In this document: one piece after another, positions 5,204-8,554 of the stretch
Layout: every line of letters begins with the position of its first letter
Numbering within the stretch: the stretch's first letter is position 1
Source of the DNA: Bacillota bacterium
GTDB lineage: Bacteria; Bacillota; Clostridia; Lachnospirales; CAG-274
Assembly (NCBI GenBank): GCA_017627115.1
Contig: JAGAHK010000175.1
Location: 1 to 8,554 of the forward strand
DNA: 8,554 nt
Reading direction: 5' to 3'
Notes under the pieces: generated by a model
Database searches by the model: none
Told to the model about the DNA's origin: nothing
What the model saw: the letters and a program-made list of their open reading frames with translations, nothing else
Made by a program: the position numbers and the translations under genes

Positions 5204-7558
5204 TTACTCCCTTTCTTTAAGAACATCTGTAAGTTCTATATTAAATACATCCTTTATTATCAATGCTATGGATACCAATGTTGTTGCCGTGCAGATGATA
5301 AGCGCAAGTGCGCCCATGATCGGCATAACACGTACTTTTATGGTCTCGGTTTCGCTGCCTGCCGCAAATTCAATGACCTTGCACCATATGGCTATCCACG
5401 GTATACCTATCAGGATACCGACAATAAAGTTTATTATCTGTTCAAAAATTATTATCTCGCTTATTTCGGCACGGTTCATACCAAGCACCATAAGCGTACC
5501 GAATTCGGTCTTGCGCTCGCGTATGCTTATGCCCATTATATTGTATATCATAAGTATACCCGCGATAGTTGCAAAAGCAGCCAAGAAATTCATGACAAGC
5601 ACGATCGTGCCCATCATTGTCCTGTAGCCCGATTTCTGGTCGGTCTCAAGGAACATAAAGCTTATGTTGCGCAGTTTGCTTATCTGCGTTTTTATGCTTT
5701 CTATCTTGCCTTCATCGGCTTTTATCAAAAACAGGTTCACACGGCTTTTTACGGGGAAAAACCTCTCTATACCTGCGCTGTTTATATAACTGTATATGCC
5801 CGAGGTGTCGTCGAGTATCTCAACAACGGGTATCTTTACGGGCGTATTGGGGTAGGTGAGGTCGCTGCATTCAAGCGTTACCGTGTCACCTGCCTGTACT
5901 TTAAGCTTTTTCGCAAGATGGTGGCTCATGATCAGTCCGTCATCACGCGGCTCGTAGAAGTTGTAGTCTCTGTCCATTATGCGCTGAACTCTTGAATTGT
6001 TGTTAAGAACCATCAAGGGTGCGTATTCATAATGGTTTGCTGCCGTCATTGTTGTGGAATAGCTTGTAAGGGCTTCGGCATACTGTACATCTTGAAGACC
6101 GCGCAGTATGTCTTCCGCATCGGAACGGTCAATTAACTCTGTAAGTTTAACTTTTACGTCATAGTTTTCTATCTTGCCGAAATGGTCTTCGACTATTTGG
6201 TCAACGAGCAGGTTATATGAGCCGAAAGCCGATATACAACCGAAAGGAAAGGCGATAGCCACGGCTATTATAAGGCTTCTGGTCCTGTTTCGCATCATTG
6301 ATGTAAGACCTATTTTCTGCCTTGTGTTCAGCAGTTTGCTTATAAATAACGGTATTTTGAAACTGCCGCCTTTAGGCGCTGCGGCACGCATACTTTCTGC
6401 GGGATTTATTTTCATAACGCCCGCAACACCCAAAAATACGGAGATTATTGCGGTAGCAAGCGAGATGATAACGCTTGTTATGCAGCTTTTCAGATGTGGT
6501 GTGTACTCAAGATCGGGAAGATTGAAGTAGATCGCATCATCAACATAAAGGAAGTCGGCAAAAAGCTGCGCGGGGTAAAGAAAGATAATTCCGCCCAGAA
6601 TACCTATAACAAATGCCTGCTTCATATACTGGGTCAGTATTTCCGCATTGCTTGCGCCAAAAGCTTTCATCGTTCCTATAAGTATCCTGTCTTTGTCTAT
6701 CATCTTTTTAAGGATGATATAGAGCATAAATACCGTTACCGCCATAAAGATGGTGGGGATAATGGCAACTATCAGATCGTACACATTTATCTCTTCGGTG
6801 ATGCCGTCGTAGCTTGACTGGTCTTCCTTTTTGGTGATAGACACAACGTAATAGGGCTTTAACATTTGCTCTATACTGTATTTTACATCGGAATATTCCG
6901 TGCCTTCTTCAAGCGTGATGCCAATATGGTTTACAACGCTTTTCTCACCGAGCAGCTTTTCAAGACCGTCCGTGCTCATTGCGGCAACATCGTAAACCGA
7001 ACTGTCCTGCGACATCGCCGATTCATCGGCTGTGCTGTCCATATATTCGGATGCATAACAGTAACCGCGGCAGGTAAGGGTTTTTGTCTTGTTTGCGGCG
7101 ATGACTGTTATTTCGTCATTTATCTGTATGTTGTAGATATCGCACATCTTTTTGCTGATATAAATATCCGTGTCCCCTACGTTTTCGGGTGCGGGGACAA
7201 GCTGCAGCAGATTAAGCGTATCATCGGGGCTGTATGCAAGCGCGTGTATCGTGATGACCTTTGATTCACCGTCACGCAGCAGACGCATATTGCCCTCAAG
7301 CCTGCCGAATGTCTCGTCGATACCTTTTATATCCTTTAGAATATCGACTTTTTGCTTCGGCATGGACGTTACCTCAACAAAAACATCGGCAAACCTTGTG
7401 TCGGTAAAATAGGCATTGGCCTTTTCTTCAAGCGCAAGCCTGAAATCCGCCATTGAGGTGAATACAAGTGCGCCCATGGCTATGATAAGCACTGCACCTA
7501 TGTATGATATTATATTCTGCGATATCGTGCGAAGTATATTTTTAAAAAATCTTCTCAT
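5204..7558 (-). CDS. FtsX/MacB-like ABC transporter permease, two-module
   Basis: This 784-residue permease has duplicated FtsX modules and two large extracytoplasmic domains. The helices I see are at about 18-36, 262-284, 314-334, 358-382, 426-450, 650-674, 700-724 and 748-770, giving a 4+4 layout. The first outside domain is about 37-260 and the second about 451-648. Typical FtsX coupling segments follow the second helix of each module: GTMKAFGASNAEIL (295-308) and RERKTEFGTLMVLGMNRAEI (680-699). The C terminus ends in ELTDVLKERE, like other permeases of the family. Its ATG directly follows the ATPase stop (TAAATG), with AGAGG about 11 bases upstream. Together with the ATPase and adaptor it should form a mechanotransmission-type complex acting on envelope or extracellular substrates such as peptides, lipids or antibiotics. 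The substrate cannot be told from the sequence. Confidence 0.93.
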   Translation of the reverse strand: MRRFFKNILRTISQNIISYIGAVLIIAMGALVFTSMADFRLALEEKANAYFTDTRFADVFVEVTSMPKQKVDILKDIKGIDETFGRLEGNMRLLRDGESKVITIHALAYSPDDTLNLLQLVPAPENVGDTDIYISKKMCDIYNIQINDEITVIAANKTKTLTCRGYCYASEYMDSTADESAMSQDSSVYDVAAMSTDGLEKLLGEKSVVNHIGITLEEGTEYSDVKYSIEQMLKPYYVVSITKKEDQSSYDGITEEINVYDLIVAIIPTIFMAVTVFMLYIILKKMIDKDRILIGTMKAFGASNAEILTQYMKQAFVIGILGGIIFLYPAQLFADFLYVDDAIYFNLPDLEYTPHLKSCITSVIISLATAIISVFLGVAGVMKINPAESMRAAAPKGGSFKIPLFISKLLNTRQKIGLTSMMRNRTRSLIIAVAIAFPFGCISAFGSYNLLVDQIVEDHFGKIENYDVKVKLTELIDRSDAEDILRGLQDVQYAEALTSYSTTMTAANHYEYAPLMVLNNNSRVQRIMDRDYNFYEPRDDGLIMSHHLAKKLKVQAGDTVTLECSDLTYPNTPVKIPVVEILDDTSGIYSYINSAGIERFFPVKSRVNLFLIKADEGKIESIKTQISKLRNISFMFLETDQKSGYRTMMGTIVLVMNFLAAFATIAGILMIYNIMGISIRERKTEFGTLMVLGMNRAEISEIIIFEQIINFIVGILIGIPWIAIWCKVIEFAAGSETETIKVRVMPIMGALALIICTATTLVSIALIIKDVFNIELTDVLKERE

Positions 7559-8263
7559 TTACCATTCGACCTCTTCGGGTGTGAGCGGCTTTTCGTTCAC
7601 GACCACCTTTTCTATATGTCCGTCGCGGAAATAGAACACCTTGTCGGCGACCAGTGCGATATTTGCGTTGTGGGTTACAACGATAACTGTCTTGTTGTAT
7701 TTTTTGTTGAAGTCAAGCAGAAGTTCCAGAACATCAACACCCGTCTTTGTATCAAGCGCACCCGTAGGTTCGTCACAAAGCAGCAGATCGGGGTTTTTGC
7801 AAAGAGCACGCGCTATCGCAACACGCTGCTGCTGTCCGCCCGACATCTTTGACGGGAACTGGTCGATACGTTCCGCAAGCCCGACGGCGTTTATAAGCTC
7901 GCGCGGGTCAAGCGCATTGTCCGTCAGCTCCGCCGCAAGCTCCACATTTTCTATTGCCGTAAGGTTTGGCATAAGGTTGTAAAACTGGAAAACAAAGCCT
8001 ATATATTTGCGCCTGTAGTCCGTAAGTCCGCTTTTGTTAAGCTTATGCACCTCTACATCGTTGTAAAACAGTTTTCCGTCCGTTATCGTTTCTATACCGC
8101 CGATAATGTTGAGCATGGTACTTTTGCCCGAACCCGAAGGACCGAGTACAACAACGAATTCGCCCTCGTTTATGGTAAAATCAACACCTCGCAGTGCGTT
8201 TACCACAACTTCACCGCTTATGAATTTTTTGATAAGGCCTTCCGCCCGCAATATTTCTTTCAT
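7559..8263 (-). CDS. ABC transporter ATP-binding protein, LolD/MacB type
   Basis: This 234-residue nucleotide-binding subunit powers the FtsX-like permease encoded next to it. All motifs are intact: Walker A GPSGSGKST (41-49), Q-loop VFQFYNLMP (91-99), signature MSGGQQQR (140-147), Walker B LLLCDEP (160-166) with catalytic E165, D-loop GALD (168-171) and switch His198 in VTHN. VFQFYNLMPNLTAIENV and DEPTGALD are typical of the MacB/LolD/FtsE group. The length is normal for the family. It is the first gene of the leftward cluster, behind a good promoter at about 8299-8327. The start ATG 8263 has only a weak ribosome site (GGATGG/GGTAG). Its stop abuts the permease start. Confidence 0.96.
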   Translation of the reverse strand: MKEILRAEGLIKKFISGEVVVNALRGVDFTINEGEFVVVLGPSGSGKSTMLNIIGGIETITDGKLFYNDVEVHKLNKSGLTDYRRKYIGFVFQFYNLMPNLTAIENVELAAELTDNALDPRELINAVGLAERIDQFPSKMSGGQQQRVAIARALCKNPDLLLCDEPTGALDTKTGVDVLELLLDFNKKYNKTVIVVTHNANIALVADKVFYFRDGHIEKVVVNEKPLTPEEVEW

Positions 8264-8298
8264 AATTCTACCATCCGTTCGTGTAATTACTTTTTTTC

Positions 8299-8327
8299 AA
8301 TATATCACATTTTTGAACAAAAATCAA
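8299..8327 (-). promoter_or_regulatory. Promoter of the transporter cluster
   Basis: Leftward, TTGATT (8327-8322) and TATATT (8304-8299) are separated by 17 bp, a good sigma-70/SigA match. Transcription would start near 8292, about 28 bases before the ATPase start codon. The -35 box lies inside the left arm of the inverted repeat at 8319-8355. Confidence 0.7.
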
Positions 8328-8355
8328 GTTATTTAAGCCCATAAGCTTGATTTTT
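8319..8355. repeat. Perfect 10-bp inverted repeat holding both -35 boxes
   Basis: AAAAATCAAG (8319-8328) and CTTGATTTTT (8346-8355) are perfect inverted copies separated by 17 bp. The outward TTGATT in each arm serves as the -35 box of one of two divergent promoters. It could be the operator of a dimeric regulator. In RNA it would also form a hairpin followed by a short U-run in either direction, so a weak bidirectional terminator is the alternative. Confidence 0.55.
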
Positions 8356-8375
8356 TGCAGTTGTTATTATATAAT
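8347..8375 (+). promoter_or_regulatory. Divergent rightward promoter
   Basis: TTGATT (8347-8352) and a consensus TATAAT (8370-8375) are separated by 17 bp. The start would be near A8383. No gene start is visible before the window ends; the transcript would run into the hairpin train at 8424-8534. The AT-rich setting raises the chance of a coincidental match, although the spacing is ideal. Confidence 0.55.
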
Positions 8376-8394
8376 CAATTTTAGTGGATAATTT

Positions 8395-8407
8395 ACCAAA
8401 CTTTGGT
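8395..8407. repeat. 13-bp dyad just downstream of the rightward start site
   Basis: ACCAAA (8395-8400) and TTTGGT (8402-8407) are mirrored around C8401. Its position at about +13 to +25 of the predicted rightward transcript would suit an operator, but the site is short and may be chance. Confidence 0.3.
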
Positions 8408-8417
8408 TATGAGTTAT

Positions 8418-8554
8418 GGCGTGACACGCCAAAGGCGTGTACAGCCTACAGAGGATGAGCCTGTACGCTATGTTGCCTCGGCTAAAGCCGAGTGCAATCC
8501 CCGAAGGGGATCGGGTTTGCTTTAGCAAATCCCGACTAAGTCGCGCGTTTCGGC
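8418..8554 (+). repeat. Train of short-loop hairpins at the window edge
   Basis: At least four GC-rich hairpins follow one another with tiny loops. ACACGCC/GGCGTGT has loop AAA (8424-8440). CTCGGC/GCCGAG has loop TAAA (8477-8492), extended by TTGC/GCAA. ATCCCC/GGGGAT has loop GAA (8497-8511). GGGTTTGCT pairs with AGCAAA-T-CCC (8513-8533). GTACAG (8439-8444) can also pair with CTGTAC (8461-8466). I see no open reading frame. It could be a structured RNA made from the promoter at 8347-8375, a leader of a gene beyond the edge, or a palindromic intergenic repeat. The element is probably cut by the window end. Confidence 0.6.

Noticed and set aside
5162..5995. Long rightward open frame of 277 codons opposite the permease and adaptor genes
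   Set aside because: It is antisense to two well-supported genes and its translation is rich in Tyr, His and Cys with no recognisable domain, as expected for a shadow frame.
8319..8355. Inverted repeat read simply as a bidirectional terminator
   Set aside because: The stem is short, AT-rich and has a 17-base loop; the exact 17-bp spacing of both outward TTGATT boxes to TATATT and TATAAT makes a promoter/operator role more likely, though the terminator reading is not excluded.

Overview
The window reads as a Firmicutes (Clostridia) chromosome, most likely an Oscillospiraceae/Ruminococcus-type gut bacterium. This is inferred from the 23S-5S-tRNA layout, tRNA genes without an encoded CCA, AGGAGG-type ribosome binding sites, moderate GC content, and a MacAB-like transporter whose adaptor has a membrane anchor and no outer-membrane partner. 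The genus is a guess; the phylum is fairly safe.

Region 1 (1-1103, + strand) is the tail of a ribosomal RNA operon: the 3' end of 23S rRNA, a long AT-rich spacer full of inverted repeats, 5S rRNA, then tRNA-Thr(TGT), tRNA-Met(CAT) and tRNA-Asp(GTC), closed by a strong intrinsic terminator. The spacers carry a small family of short repeats around a GTCGGGGCAGAC-like core. Three copies lie between tRNA-Thr and tRNA-Met and one diverged inverted copy lies just before 5S.

Region 2 (1118-8330, - strand) is a five-gene cluster that converges on the RNA operon, with back-to-back terminators between them. In transcription order it encodes an ABC ATPase of the LolD/MacB type, a two-module FtsX/MacB-like permease (784 aa), a membrane-anchored HlyD/MacA-type adaptor with a long coiled coil, a soluble DUF58/vWA protein, and a 519-residue protein that joins a cytoplasmic histidine-kinase-ATPase-like domain to a sodium:dicarboxylate symporter (SDF) fold. 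The first three genes are almost contiguous and form one tripartite extrusion or envelope-remodelling machine. The last two overlap by one base (TAATG) and sit behind a 151-bp gap with hairpins and a possible internal promoter, so they are a second translationally coupled pair. The last protein is the most unusual item: the SDF fold is recognisable, but several residues that bind Na+ and substrate in characterised members are replaced, which suggests a sensor or a transporter of altered specificity.

Region 3 (8264-8554) is intergenic. It holds a divergent promoter pair in which both -35 boxes lie inside the arms of one perfect 10-bp inverted repeat. The leftward promoter drives the transporter cluster. 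The rightward one points into a train of small-loop hairpins that runs to the window edge and may be a structured RNA, a leader or a palindromic repeat element.
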